64,000 bases of DNA from QYOJ01 sp964616825 (lineage in GTDB: Bacteria > Bacteroidota > Bacteroidia > Bacteroidales > FEN-979): positions 62,001-126,000 of the forward strand of contig CAZTSX010000001.1 in NCBI GenBank assembly GCA_964616825.1, read 5' to 3'. A program made the position numbers and the translations under genes. Below, in pieces: positions 36,669 through 45,480 of the stretch (position 1 is the first letter of the stretch; every line of letters starts with the position of its first letter). The notes below the pieces were generated by a model, which was not told the origin of the DNA, ran no database searches, and saw nothing but the letters and a program-made list of their open reading frames with translations.

Positions 36669-39020
36669 TTACCGTAAAAAGCGAAATGAAAGATTCAACA
36701 TGATAAAACGACCCGGATTGAGCTGGCCTTTGTTGTTTACCCATTGCCTGTTCAGGAGATCCTGAATCGTGACTCCAAGTGTAAGCTGGTTGAAAAATGT
36801 GTGCGAAGCTTTTAAATCGATCGTGAAATAGTCAGGAGTTTGGGCCGTGTTTGCATCATTGATCCATTGCTTTCCGACATATCTGCATGTGACAGAAGCG
36901 GTGAGCCAACGGGGAGTGAAGATGAGCCCGGCAAACGCTTGATGTGGTGGGACCTCCATTAAAAATTTACCAGTCAGGTCCTCCCCTGTAAACAGGGAGG
37001 TGTCAAATTGAGTGATCCGGGAGTCGTTATAGGCATAATTGGCGATCAGGTCGAGTGTTTTTACCAGGGGAATATTCATGGTGATCTCAGCACCAAGAAC
37101 TCGCACCCGGCTGATGTTCTCGCGTTTCATCACAGGTTTGAGATTATTCCCACCTGTATTGACACTATCCCCTGTAGCTACGAAGTATTGAAAGTCTCTT
37201 CCCAATGAGAGATAAACAGACGGCTCCAGCTTGATCTTTTTCAGAAATGTGATCGTTCCACCAACCTCGAAGTTGTCGATTGATTCCGGCTTCAATTGTG
37301 GGTTTGCCAGTTTAAATCCTTTGCTGATGTTGCCATTCTTACACATGTCATCCAGAATGGGTGGGCGAAATCCATGAGCATAGGATAAATAAAGATTCTG
37401 ATAAGGATTGAAGTTATATCGTAATCCCAGTTTTGGACTGATGGCATTCCATGTTTCATCTGAAAACTCAGTAGGGAAGTTGGTCATGAATTGTGTAAGC
37501 TTGCTGGGATCTTCAATGGTAAAGGATCCGTTGGTAAACCAGGCAATATCCCATCGAAGTCCGCCGGCAATAACCATCTTTTTCTGAAGGATGTTCAACT
37601 GATATTCGGCAAATAGAGCAAAAAACGACATTTTTCCTTTGTTATTCAGGATGTCGGTTGAAGTAATATAAGTAGTGGTGGCATTTACATTCCCTTGTTT
37701 CAGATCCATCCCCACTGTGATTGCCTGGTTTTTCCGGAACTGGTTTGTCAGGTTAAGCCATACGCCATAATCATTTCGTTTACTATCGGTTTTGTAAAGC
37801 GTATATTTCCCGCTTTTATTACTGATCGATTCGTTTTGCCGGATGTAGTTCTCGTGTTGAAAAAAACCATTTACCAATAAACTATATTTCCCCCAGCCAT
37901 TCTGAGTTGAGAGCCTGACAAAATGAGTGGGATACCGGTTATAGCTTCCAAGTGGCTCATAGATCTTTGTTCCGGCCCCCCTGATATCATTGTAGTAGTT
38001 GTACTCCAGTTCTATATTGTTCCGCTGATTGAACTGATAACCCAATTTTCCGGCTAGCGTCCCCTCTTTCAGGTAGGTATTGGTATCGAAGGAGTCTCGT
38101 GTGGCTTCCGGCTCCACAATATATCCTTTCCCCTGGCGATAGAAACCTGTGGCATTGTAATAGAAACCCCGGTCACTTTTAATCAGACTTCCGCCAACCT
38201 TAATAAATCCACCAAATGTCCGGAATGTCCCGGTGAAAGCTTTTATCTCTCCTTCAAACCTGGCAATGGGTTTGCGTGTAATGACGTTAACCACTCCCGA
38301 CATCGCGTTGGATCCATAGACAGCTGAAACCGGTCCTTTCAGCACTTCGATCCGCTCGATATAACCCGGGATCAGCCGGTTCCAGTTGATGCCTCCGCCA
38401 TCCGTTTTGTTGAGCGGGACTCCGTCCATCAGGATCAGGGCGCGGTAAGAGCCATTCAATCCCCGCATGGTTACGCTGGAATTCTTGGAGAAGATCCCGA
38501 GATCACGGTCGAAATTGATCCCAGGAACCACCTGAAGGGCTTCGTCGGTATTGTTAATTGGCATCTCCATCACTTCCGCTCCCTGGATGGTTGCAATCCG
38601 AGCGGGAATTTGAGAGGGTTTCAACGGGGTCCGGGTGGCAGTGACAAACACTTCAGGCATCTGCTGGATCTCAGGTTTCATGCAAAGAATGAGGTGAATG
38701 GTATCGGTAACCTGTTTGGCTGAAACAGGCTGTATCAGCCCCTGGTATCCGACAAAGGATATCTGGATCCTCGATTTCACGCCTTTTGGCACATCTAATA
38801 AAAAGGTTCCGTCACTTTCAGAAACAGTACCTATCCCTGTTTCCTGTACCAGGATATTGGCTCCTGAAACCGGATCTCCGGTGTCACAATTCCGGATGAT
38901 CCCGGTGACAGGTGTCTGTGAGAATCCGACAGTTTGAAAAAGTAATGAGATAACGAATAAACAACTCGATATGTTGAAAGTAGCATATCGGGAATGTGAA
39001 AAAATAGTAAAATGCTGCAT
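36669..39020 (-). CDS. TonB-dependent outer-membrane receptor
   Basis: 783 residues. A signal-like hydrophobic stretch (about 17-34) is followed by a carboxypeptidase-regulatory-like domain (about 38-115), the plug (about 125-245, with EVFVTATRTPLKPSQIPA and LKGPVSAVYGSNAMSGVVNVITRKP) and a 22-strand-type barrel to the end. No SusD partner follows, so it is not a Sus glycan system; size and plug resemble siderophore, vitamin or metal receptors. The next gene upstream in transcription (39027-39602) ends only 6 bp away, suggesting one transcript with that membrane protein and the TiaS-like gene. Ligand unknown. Confidence 0.94.
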   Translation of the reverse strand: MQHFTIFSHSRYATFNISSCLFVISLLFQTVGFSQTPVTGIIRNCDTGDPVSGANILVQETGIGTVSESDGTFLLDVPKGVKSRIQISFVGYQGLIQPVSAKQVTDTIHLILCMKPEIQQMPEVFVTATRTPLKPSQIPARIATIQGAEVMEMPINNTDEALQVVPGINFDRDLGIFSKNSSVTMRGLNGSYRALILMDGVPLNKTDGGGINWNRLIPGYIERIEVLKGPVSAVYGSNAMSGVVNVITRKPIARFEGEIKAFTGTFRTFGGFIKVGGSLIKSDRGFYYNATGFYRQGKGYIVEPEATRDSFDTNTYLKEGTLAGKLGYQFNQRNNIELEYNYYNDIRGAGTKIYEPLGSYNRYPTHFVRLSTQNGWGKYSLLVNGFFQHENYIRQNESISNKSGKYTLYKTDSKRNDYGVWLNLTNQFRKNQAITVGMDLKQGNVNATTTYITSTDILNNKGKMSFFALFAEYQLNILQKKMVIAGGLRWDIAWFTNGSFTIEDPSKLTQFMTNFPTEFSDETWNAISPKLGLRYNFNPYQNLYLSYAHGFRPPILDDMCKNGNISKGFKLANPQLKPESIDNFEVGGTITFLKKIKLEPSVYLSLGRDFQYFVATGDSVNTGGNNLKPVMKRENISRVRVLGAEITMNIPLVKTLDLIANYAYNDSRITQFDTSLFTGEDLTGKFLMEVPPHQAFAGLIFTPRWLTASVTCRYVGKQWINDANTAQTPDYFTIDLKASHTFFNQLTLGVTIQDLLNRQWVNNKGQLNPGRFIMLNLSFRFLR

Positions 39021-39026
39021 TAGGGA

Positions 39027-39602
39027 TTATTTTTTCTGGAGGTGAGAGGATAATTTAAGGATACTTGCACCGAGCAAACCACCTGCAAAACCGAAAATGA
39101 TATGGGTCATCACAGGCCAGCCAAGACCAAACCGGAAAGAGGTGAAGAGGAGTCCGGTAAACGAAGCAATAAAAAATTTGATCAGCGGAATGCACATCCA
39201 CCCGATGGCACAGGATAGAGCCGTTGCCATTACAAATGGCATGATCTTGCGAAATGCCAAATAAAGCAGGTCAAGGAATACGCCAATCAGGATGTAAGTG
39301 ACAGGCATCAGTGGTTCACGAAAACCGAGCCAGGATGTGGCCAGAAGCGTTGCTGAACCTGCACAGGCGATGGTGGCAGCAAAGGGGAAGCTAGACCAAC
39401 CGCGGGCCAGGATGATAATAGTCAGAAAGATGATACCTTGCCTGCCGGGGAGTTGCATCGGGATACGAAACTTGGCATGAATAGCGATTGCAAGCATGCC
39501 CAGAATCAACAGAAATAATACTTCTGCAATAGTTCCCGCAATCCTATTCGGAAAGATGCTTGATATACTCCTTGGAAGCGGACTGGTATTCGTATTTTTC
39601 AT
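39027..39602 (-). CDS. Small multi-pass membrane protein, possibly an ECF-type substrate-binding (S) component
   Basis: About 191 residues from ATG 39602 with five to six hydrophobic segments. The layout (N-terminal helix, then KFRIPMQLPGRQGIIFL, FGLGWPVMTHIIFGFAGGLLGAS near the end) is like S components of ECF vitamin transporters or related permeases, but I cannot assign a family firmly. Its first 59 bp overlap the end of the TiaS-like gene in another frame, and the TonB receptor follows 6 bp later, so the three are probably one operon. An inner-membrane importer paired with an outer-membrane receptor would fit. Confidence 0.75.
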   Translation of the reverse strand: MKNTNTSPLPRSISSIFPNRIAGTIAEVLFLLILGMLAIAIHAKFRIPMQLPGRQGIIFLTIIILARGWSSFPFAATIACAGSATLLATSWLGFREPLMPVTYILIGVFLDLLYLAFRKIMPFVMATALSCAIGWMCIPLIKFFIASFTGLLFTSFRFGLGWPVMTHIIFGFAGGLLGASILKLSSHLQKK

Positions 39603-40287
39603 GTGCATCAGATTTCTCTGCAAATAAAACAATTTTTTTGTTCTTAACCACAGGTCGGCACCAATCTGAAATATTTATTTTGCTTTCAGGATGGAGCAAA
39701 TTTCCGTCAATATCCACAATCGTATCCACCGGTACCAATTCCTGGTATTCCTTTACAGGGTATATTCCCTGAACCTCACGAAGACGATTCAGCCAGAGCA
39801 ACCGGCCATCGTTTCCATGAAACCGTAATCCTACAGCCGCCAGCGCACCAATAACACCGATCTTTTGACCTGTCAACCCAATCAGATATATTGAATGCTT
39901 TTTTGCAATATCAAGGGCTTCGCCCTCCTTCAGCACCTCTATTTTAGCACGTTGACCAAAGGAGACAATCTCTTCAGGAATGTTCTCTTCCAACACGATG
40001 CATAATCCCGCATCAGAACCATCGGCTGCATGGTTCAACAGAAAGTCAGCACAAAAATCCCTGATCTGAAGTTCGTTCCCGGTAATCTGACCCGTGATAC
40101 AGGCCGCAGAATTGTGTGACGTGTATGGAATCTTTGGATCGACTAGCAACTGATGCCGGGTGATCGAAAAGATCCTAACCAACCCCGCATGGTCAAGTGA
40201 ATTGGCCAGATCTCTTGCCAGATGTCCTGTCCCAATTGACACCAGGTTATCTGTATCATCAATGCCTATATATATTTTGTGATTCAA
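39544..40287 (-). CDS. TiaS-like (DDTD-motif) protein, Thr18-Cyt34 kinase-domain relative
   Basis: 247 residues. The start KIYIGIDDTDNLVSIGTGHLA and the later IPYTSHNSAACI resemble the TCKD kinase domain of archaeal tRNA(Ile2) agmatinylcytidine synthetase (TiaS), where the DDTD aspartates bind ATP/Mg. The archaeal OB-fold and zinc-ribbon C-terminal domains are absent; the last 30 residues read like a short tail (SDAHEKYEYQSASKEYI). Bacteria do not make agmatidine, so another phosphorylation substrate is likely. TTG start at 40287 with a TAATTTTG box just upstream. It heads the operon with the membrane protein and the TonB receptor. Confidence 0.8.
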   Translation of the reverse strand: MNHKIYIGIDDTDNLVSIGTGHLARDLANSLDHAGLVRIFSITRHQLLVDPKIPYTSHNSAACITGQITGNELQIRDFCADFLLNHAADGSDAGLCIVLEENIPEEIVSFGQRAKIEVLKEGEALDIAKKHSIYLIGLTGQKIGVIGALAAVGLRFHGNDGRLLWLNRLREVQGIYPVKEYQELVPVDTIVDIDGNLLHPESKINISDWCRPVVKNKKIVLFAEKSDAHEKYEYQSASKEYIKHLSE

Positions 40288-40303
40288 GGTTAAAGGAAAA
40301 ACG

Positions 40304-40311
40304 CAAAATTA
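40304..40311 (-). promoter_or_regulatory. Candidate -7 box of the TiaS-like/membrane/TonB operon
   Basis: TAATTTTG on the minus strand, 16 bp before the TTG start at 40287. No convincing -33 element. The 97-bp gap also contains a 20-codon plus-strand ORF that I do not support as a gene. Confidence 0.45.
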
Positions 40312-40384
40312 CAATTTTTCTCGACATGTCAGAATTAACATATCGAAAAAACAAACAATTTGAAATCGATTTAAATAAGAAGGC

Positions 40385-40846
40385 TTAATATCCGTATGCT
40401 CTCCCATCGAACCTTTCAACCTTAATGGTCCAGCAATTGACTTCCCGGATGGATGGCGGATTGTAGTTGAATTTTCCGTCGGTATATTGTTTCATCACTA
40501 CATCCAGAGCGTTCCTTTTCAGCTGTGCATCTTCGATGAATTCAACCGTGCCGTAACACAACACACTTCTGTATTTCATATTCCAGGAACAGGCAACCTC
40601 TTTGTGTTGGTAGCTAAGCTTATGATCTGTAGTGAAATTAATGCAAACTTCAGGATTTTTCTTCAGACTATCTATCTTTTTTCCTTTCTGACCCGAGTGA
40701 AGATAGATGACATCATCAGCAAAGCCAAAGTTCATAGGTACCAGGTATGGTTTCCCCTCTTGATCCACCATCGCTACATGGCAGACCTTACACCTGGAAA
40801 TGATATCTGTGATTTCGGTATGATTGACGAGTTTCCGGAGTCTCAT
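40385..40846 (-). CDS. Pyridoxamine 5'-phosphate oxidase-family flavin-binding protein (NimA-like)
   Basis: 153 residues of the split-barrel FMN-binding fold. CHVAMVDQEGKPYLVPMNFGF (about 22-42) and YLHSGQKGKKIDSLKKNPEVCINF (about 47-70) are the flavin-contact segments of the NimA/putative nitroimidazole-resistance family. In most bacteria these proteins bind FMN or F420/heme and have unknown reductase activity; resistance is not implied. Its start overlaps the stop of the holin-like gene by 4 bp. Confidence 0.9.
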   Translation of the reverse strand: MRLRKLVNHTEITDIISRCKVCHVAMVDQEGKPYLVPMNFGFADDVIYLHSGQKGKKIDSLKKNPEVCINFTTDHKLSYQHKEVACSWNMKYRSVLCYGTVEFIEDAQLKRNALDVVMKQYTDGKFNYNPPSIREVNCWTIKVERFDGRAYGY

Positions 40847-41199
40847 GACCAGCTAAATGCAGGGAGGATCATCTCTTCTAGAAGATACATGATCACTGAC
40901 AGGATGATACTGAATATCAGCGCCCACCAGAAACCTTTTACTTCAAAGCCTTTCACGATTGCGCCTGCCAACATGATGATAAGCGCATTGATCACAAAGA
41001 GAAACAACCCGAATGTCCATAGTGTAAATGGGATGGAGAGATACACCATAATTGGTCTGACAAAGGCATTTAATAATGCCAGCACAATAGCAATCAGCAG
41101 AGCTGACCAGAATGATTTAACATAAATCCCCGGAAGGATGTAACTGGTGAGAATCACGGCTATGGCCAGGATCAGGATTTGAATGATGATTAGTGTCAT
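40843..41199 (-). CDS. Small four-helix membrane protein of the phage-holin-4-superfamily type (DUF360/YvlD-like)
   Basis: 118 residues from ATG 41199. Four hydrophobic helices with the conserved ALLNAFVRPIMVYLSIPFT segment between helices two and three, typical of the YvlD-like family that databases label phage holin. Nothing phage-like surrounds it, so a role in membrane stress rather than lysis is more likely. Overlaps the flavin-binding protein gene by 4 bp and follows radA by 36 bp. Confidence 0.88.
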   Translation of the reverse strand: MTLIIIQILILAIAVILTSYILPGIYVKSFWSALLIAIVLALLNAFVRPIMVYLSIPFTLWTFGLFLFVINALIIMLAGAIVKGFEVKGFWWALIFSIILSVIMYLLEEMILPAFSWS

Positions 41200-41235
41200 A
41201 GGTGGATGGTTTAAAATTTCTACCAAGATAATCAA

Positions 41236-42600
41236 TTATCGGAAAAGAGATACATAAAGCTCCTCAATTTTTTTTACAGGAGCAACCTGGATCTTGAATT
41301 TTCGATGTGAAACTCCTTTGGAATTATACTGTGAGATATAGATCTTCTCAAAGCCGAGTTTCTCTGCTTCCACGATTCGTGGTTCGATGCGGGTTACCGG
41401 CCTGATCTCTCCGGAAAGGCCGACTTCTGCTGCAAAACAGGTTTTGTTATCAATGGGAACATCATCGTTGGATGAGAGCACTGCTGCCACCACAGCGAGG
41501 TCGATTGCCGGATCATCGACCCGGATCCCGCCGGCGATGTTGAGGAAAACATCTTTGACACCCAACCGGAAACCACTCCGTTTCTCAAGCACTGCAAGCA
41601 GCATATTCAGCCGGCGGGTGTCGAACCCTGTACTGGAGCGTTGAGGTGTGCCATAGGCGGCGGAGCTTACCAGAGCCTGAGTCTCGATCAGCATAGGACG
41701 CAATCCTTCGATCGTAGCGGCGATAGCGATGCCGCTGACATTCTCATCACGTTGGGAAAGCAGGATTTCCGATGGATTCGAGACTTGCCGGAGGCCACGA
41801 TCCTGCATCTCGTAGATCCCCAGCTCAGACGTCGAACCAAAACGGTTCTTGACAGCCCTTAATATTCGGTACCCATAATTTCGGTCGCCTTCGAATTGCA
41901 ATACGGTATCCACCATATGCTCCAGGATTTTTGGCCCGGCAATGGCGCCATCTTTGGTGATATGGCCGATCAGGATCACCGGGATGTTGGAAGTCTTGGA
42001 ATACTTTTGCAGTTCGGCCGTACATTCCCGAATCTGGGAGATACTCCCTGCCGAAGAATCAATCACCTGTGTGTTAAGGGTTTGGATTGAGTCGACCACA
42101 ATCAGATCAGGTTTTATTTCATCCAGGCAGGGGAAAATGTTTTGTGTGGATGTCTCTGTCAGGATGAAGCATGCTTCGTTTTTCATCCCGATCCGGTCAG
42201 ACCGCATACGGATCTGCTGATCACTCTCTTCACCCGTAACATAAAGTACTTTCAGCCCCTGGCAATGGAGTGATACCTGGAGCATCAGGGTGGATTTTCC
42301 GATTCCGGGTTCGCCGCCGATCAACACAACTGATCCCGGGACAAGGCCTCCGCCAAGCACCCGGTTAAACTCCTGGTCGTGCAGGTCGATACGTTTCTCG
42401 TCAGACATCGAAACATCAGAAATCTTAACCGGCTTTCTGTTTCCGGCATCCGGCATCCGATATCCTCGTTTAACCTCTTCCCGCTGGATGACCTCTTCAA
42501 CAAACGTATTCCACTCTGCACAGGAGGGACATTTCCCAAGCCATTTAGGTGATTGAGCGCCACAATTCTGACAGAAAAAGGTTGTTTTTATTTTCGCCAT
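41236..42600 (-). CDS. radA: DNA repair protein RadA
   Basis: 454 residues. N-terminal C4 zinc finger (CQNCG-x-CPSC, about 10-28), RecA-like ATPase with Walker A GEPGIGKST (about 95-103), the RadA-specific KNRFGS motif (about 252-257), and a C-terminal Lon-like domain (about 285-454). Functions as a branch-migration helicase in recombination. Full length and intact. Confidence 0.97.
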   Translation of the reverse strand: MAKIKTTFFCQNCGAQSPKWLGKCPSCAEWNTFVEEVIQREEVKRGYRMPDAGNRKPVKISDVSMSDEKRIDLHDQEFNRVLGGGLVPGSVVLIGGEPGIGKSTLMLQVSLHCQGLKVLYVTGEESDQQIRMRSDRIGMKNEACFILTETSTQNIFPCLDEIKPDLIVVDSIQTLNTQVIDSSAGSISQIRECTAELQKYSKTSNIPVILIGHITKDGAIAGPKILEHMVDTVLQFEGDRNYGYRILRAVKNRFGSTSELGIYEMQDRGLRQVSNPSEILLSQRDENVSGIAIAATIEGLRPMLIETQALVSSAAYGTPQRSSTGFDTRRLNMLLAVLEKRSGFRLGVKDVFLNIAGGIRVDDPAIDLAVVAAVLSSNDDVPIDNKTCFAAEVGLSGEIRPVTRIEPRIVEAEKLGFEKIYISQYNSKGVSHRKFKIQVAPVKKIEELYVSLFR

Positions 42601-42618
42601 TCGGTTTTCGTCATTGAT

Positions 42619-42691
42619 ACCCCTAAATCCCCTGCCTGACTGGCAGACAAGCCTGAAGGGGACTTTCTCCCCCTTTAGGGGGCCGGGGGGT
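42619..42691. repeat. GC-rich intergenic palindrome
   Basis: Between radA and rfaE2: outer arms CCCCTAAA (42620-42627) and TTTAGGGG (42674-42681) with nested short inverted repeats (CTGCC/GGCAG; CCCCT/AGGGG) and a G run at the right end. The composition is unlike the flanks. Elements of this look (CCCCTAAATCCCCT...AGGGGG) are repeated in some Bacteroidota genomes; whether it is a mobile REP-like unit or a terminator structure is unclear. Confidence 0.7.
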
Positions 42692-42693
42692 AT

Positions 42694-42715
42694 TCACCAC
42701 CTCACCATCTCACCA
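42694..42715. repeat. Short tandem repeat (TCACCA units)
   Basis: Three imperfect copies of TCACCAyCT next to the GC-rich palindrome and 20 bp from the end of rfaE2. Confidence 0.6.
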
Positions 42716-42735
42716 GTTTCACAAAGGTAGTGAAA

Positions 42736-43224
42736 TTAACGCTTGATTCTGGCAATGAGGTCTGTCGTGGAGTACCCTTCTGTCAATGGTATCGTAATAA
42801 CCTCTCCGCCATGTGCCTGAACAATATCGTGCCCTGCGATCTGCTCCACAGAATAATCGGCTCCTTTCACCAGGATGTCAGGATTAACAAGTTTGATCAA
42901 CTCATATGGTGTCTCTTCATCAAATATGATCAAGCCGTCTACAAACGAAAGCGAAGCGAGGATAATAGCCCTGGCCTCTTCATTGTTGAAGGGACGATCG
43001 GGACCCTTGATAGCTTTCACAGAGGCATCCGAGTTCAAACCGATCAGCAGGATGCCACCAAGATCGGCTGCTTGGGTGAGGTACTCGATATGGCCTAAAT
43101 GAAGAATGTCGAAACAACCGTTAGTGAAAACGATCTTCTTCTCATTAAAACGCCAGATATTACACTGGTTTTTAATTTGTTCCCGACTGAGTATCTTGGT
43201 TTTTATCCGTTCCAGTTTTTCCAT
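42736..43224 (-). CDS. rfaE2: D-glycero-beta-D-manno-heptose 1-phosphate adenylyltransferase
   Basis: 162 residues from ATG 43224. Stand-alone nucleotidyltransferase half of HldE: VFTNGCFDILHLGHIEYL (about 32-49; HxGH motif LGHI) and the IIFDEETPYELI/STTDLIARI segments near the C-terminus. Makes ADP-heptose for LPS core. The kinase half is not fused to it and not nearby. The start lies 53 bp inside the end of the upstream membrane-protein gene, so translation may be coupled. Confidence 0.95.
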   Translation of the reverse strand: MEKLERIKTKILSREQIKNQCNIWRFNEKKIVFTNGCFDILHLGHIEYLTQAADLGGILLIGLNSDASVKAIKGPDRPFNNEEARAIILASLSFVDGLIIFDEETPYELIKLVNPDILVKGADYSVEQIAGHDIVQAHGGEVITIPLTEGYSTTDLIARIKR

Positions 43225-44254
43225 GGGGAGTTTTATTAACAGAGAGAAGCAACAATGAAATCCCTCCAACGATCAGTATCATCAAGGTTTGAGTTGTCCA
43301 GGCAATCCAACCCAGGGCCAGGCCAGTTGTCAGAGAGATCCCGTATAGTTTAAGCGTTTCCTGGATAAGGGCGGGGTATAAGCCGATTCCTCCGGGAGTG
43401 ATCATGATCCCGATGCTGCCCAGCACCAGAGCAGATAAGCCTGCTCCAAGTGAGAGATTGGAGGTGGATGGGAAACAGAAGAAACAGATATAGAGCATCA
43501 TGAAATAGAGTGCCCAGATTCCCAAAGAATATAAGATAAACAACCAGGGTCGTTTGATCTTGCTCAGGGATTTCAACCCTTCCCAGAAACCGATAATGAG
43601 GTTCTTAATTTGTTGATATAGTTTGAATTTCCGTAATCTGGCACGAAAGATTAAAAAGAGAACTGTAACAAGAGTGACCAGACTACCGGTTGTAAGCCAG
43701 AATAGCCGGGAATAGTGAAGTGTGCCAAACTTCGCAACCAGTTTAGGGTAGACCGTATCATCAAGGTATTCCCTGATGGTTCCGACCTGGGTCACAATCA
43801 TCAGGATGAACAGTCCCAGAAAGATCAGCATGTCAATGGCACGCTCGGTGATTACGGTGCCGAGTGATTTATTAAACGGGATCTTTTCATATTTGGCCAG
43901 GATACCGCAACGGGTTACCTCCCCCAACCGGGGGAATGCGAGGTTGGCCATGTATCCGATCATCACTGCATAGAACGAGTTTCTTAAGTGGGGCTTATAC
44001 CCCATCGGCTCCATGAACATCATCCAGCGTAAAGAGCGCACGAGATGGCTGAGAATGCCCAGCCCAAGTGCCAGAATCACCCAATAATAATCGGCCGTGC
44101 GGAATGCAATGATGATCTCTTGTCTTTCAACTTCCGTAAGATCTTTTATCGAAAGCCAGATGATCAGGATGCCCAATCCGAGAAAAAAAACAAATTTAAA
44201 GATGGAAAGAAACCCCGCTTTGAAGGGTTTCGCTTCAGATTGTGTTGACGGCAT
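43172..44254 (-). CDS. Flippase-like membrane protein (lysylphosphatidylglycerol synthase TM region family)
   Basis: 360 residues with about eight transmembrane helices. The LPG_synthase_TM (PF03706) features are RSLRWMMFMEPMGYKPHLRNSFYAVMIGY, FPRLGEVTRCGILAKYEKIPFNKSLGTVITER and MITPGGIGLYPALI near residue 300. No C-terminal synthase domain. Related proteins flip lipids or glycolipids; the cargo is not known. The tail is hydrophilic and overlaps rfaE2 by 53 bp. Lies 11 bp after panD. Confidence 0.92.
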   Translation of the reverse strand: MPSTQSEAKPFKAGFLSIFKFVFFLGLGILIIWLSIKDLTEVERQEIIIAFRTADYYWVILALGLGILSHLVRSLRWMMFMEPMGYKPHLRNSFYAVMIGYMANLAFPRLGEVTRCGILAKYEKIPFNKSLGTVITERAIDMLIFLGLFILMIVTQVGTIREYLDDTVYPKLVAKFGTLHYSRLFWLTTGSLVTLVTVLFLIFRARLRKFKLYQQIKNLIIGFWEGLKSLSKIKRPWLFILYSLGIWALYFMMLYICFFCFPSTSNLSLGAGLSALVLGSIGIMITPGGIGLYPALIQETLKLYGISLTTGLALGWIAWTTQTLMILIVGGISLLLLSVNKTPHGKTGTDKNQDTQSGTN

Positions 44255-44265
44255 CAGGTTGCTTT

Positions 44266-44619
44266 TTAACCGTTTGGAAGGTGGTTATTGTGATCGGGGA
44301 AAACAAGGACAGGCTTGAATGTTTTAGCCTCTTCAAAATCCATCATCGCATACGAGGCAATAATCACGATATCACCCTGGATAAACTTGCGTGCGGCAGC
44401 GCCATTCATACAGATCACTCCGCTGCCTTTTTCCCCTTTTAGTACATATGTTTCAATTCGTTCACCATTATTGATATTTAGTACATGAACCTTCTCATTC
44501 TCAATAATATTGGAAGCTTCCATCAACAGCTCATCGATGGTAATACTTCCAATATAATTAATATCAGCCTCGGTAACGGTACTCCGGTGGATCTTCGATT
44601 TCAGCACTTCTATATACAT
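44266..44619 (-). CDS. panD: Aspartate 1-decarboxylase
   Basis: 117 residues. Makes beta-alanine for pantothenate. The self-processing site Gly24-Ser25 in YIGSITID, which yields the pyruvoyl group, and the conserved GERIETYVL and NGAAARKF segments are present. Sits 9 bp after panC in the same direction. Bacterial-type length. Confidence 0.97.
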   Translation of the reverse strand: MYIEVLKSKIHRSTVTEADINYIGSITIDELLMEASNIIENEKVHVLNINNGERIETYVLKGEKGSGVICMNGAAARKFIQGDIVIIASYAMMDFEEAKTFKPVLVFPDHNNHLPNG

Positions 44620-44628
44620 GCTGCAAAA

Positions 44629-45480
44629 TTACAAAAAAAGTTCCATATTGTCGATCAGGCGGATGTCTCCTAGATAGAGAGCAGTGCATGCGATGATCTC
44701 TTCCGGATCATCCCATGTGTCGACAGGCAGCAGGGTTCGCTTATTTACAATCTTGAAATATTCAACACGAAACTCGGGAATTTCCACGAGTCGTTTCAAT
44801 GAAATGAGTTGCAGTTTCTGTACCGGAACAGATCCGGCGTTGGCTTTGGTATACATCAGCACATCATAGATCTTTGACGCCAATTGCCGTTCACCGATTG
44901 TCAACTGCAGATTACGACTGCTCATCGCCAGCCCGTCAGGCTCCCTGAAAGTCTCGCAGGCGACAACCTCTACCCGGAGGTGTAGAGCGCGTACCATGTG
45001 CTCAATGATTATTAATTGCTGAAAATCTTTCTTGCCGAAATAAGCACGTGTTGGCTCAATGATATCCAGTAGCTTCTTTACAACTATAATGACTCCCTTG
45101 AAATGACCCGGTCGGTGCTCCCCTTCCATCATCTTATCGAGACGACCCAGGTCAAGATCGAGTTCTTGCTTCTCTCCAGGTGGATATATCTCTTCTGCTT
45201 CCGGAGCAAAGAGCAGATCAACACCTTCTTTGGCAAGAATTTTTTTATCCTGTTCAAGCATCCGGGGATAATTGCTCAGATCATTTGGGTTGTTAAACTG
45301 GATCGGGTTGACAAAGATGCTGCAAACAGTAAGGTCATTTTCTTTCTTTGATCTTCGGATCAGCTGCAGGTGGCCTTCGTGCAATGCTCCCATTGTAGGA
45401 ACAAAGCCAATCGTCTTCTTCTTTTTTCTACTAGCCGCCAGCTGGTTTTTAATCTCGCTAATCCGTGTGCATGCTATCAT
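44629..45480 (-). CDS. panC: Pantoate--beta-alanine ligase
   Basis: 283 residues. Condenses pantoate and beta-alanine. Conserved FVPTMGALHEGHLQLI (about 25-40, HxGH), FVNPIQFNNPNDL (about 56-68), FGKKDFQQL (about 147) and SSRNLQL (about 187) are all present. It overlaps the upstream LuxR response regulator by 4 bp, an uncommon neighbour. panB lies 18 kb away on the same strand. Confidence 0.97.
   Translation of the reverse strand: MIACTRISEIKNQLAASRKKKKTIGFVPTMGALHEGHLQLIRRSKKENDLTVCSIFVNPIQFNNPNDLSNYPRMLEQDKKILAKEGVDLLFAPEAEEIYPPGEKQELDLDLGRLDKMMEGEHRPGHFKGVIIVVKKLLDIIEPTRAYFGKKDFQQLIIIEHMVRALHLRVEVVACETFREPDGLAMSSRNLQLTIGERQLASKIYDVLMYTKANAGSVPVQKLQLISLKRLVEIPEFRVEYFKIVNKRTLLPVDTWDDPEEIIACTALYLGDIRLIDNMELFL

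Noticed and set aside
40326..40388. 20-codon ORF (MSELTYRKNKQF...) on the plus strand
   Set aside because: Very short, no recognisable family, and its region is better explained as the promoter area of the minus-strand TiaS-like operon.
40843..41199. Prophage remnant suggested by the holin-like protein
   Set aside because: No other phage gene nearby; the family is a common chromosomal membrane protein mislabelled as holin.
44624..44631. TAATTTTG on the minus strand as a panD promoter
   Set aside because: Too close to the panD start codon (44619) to give a leader; panD is more simply read from the panC transcript.
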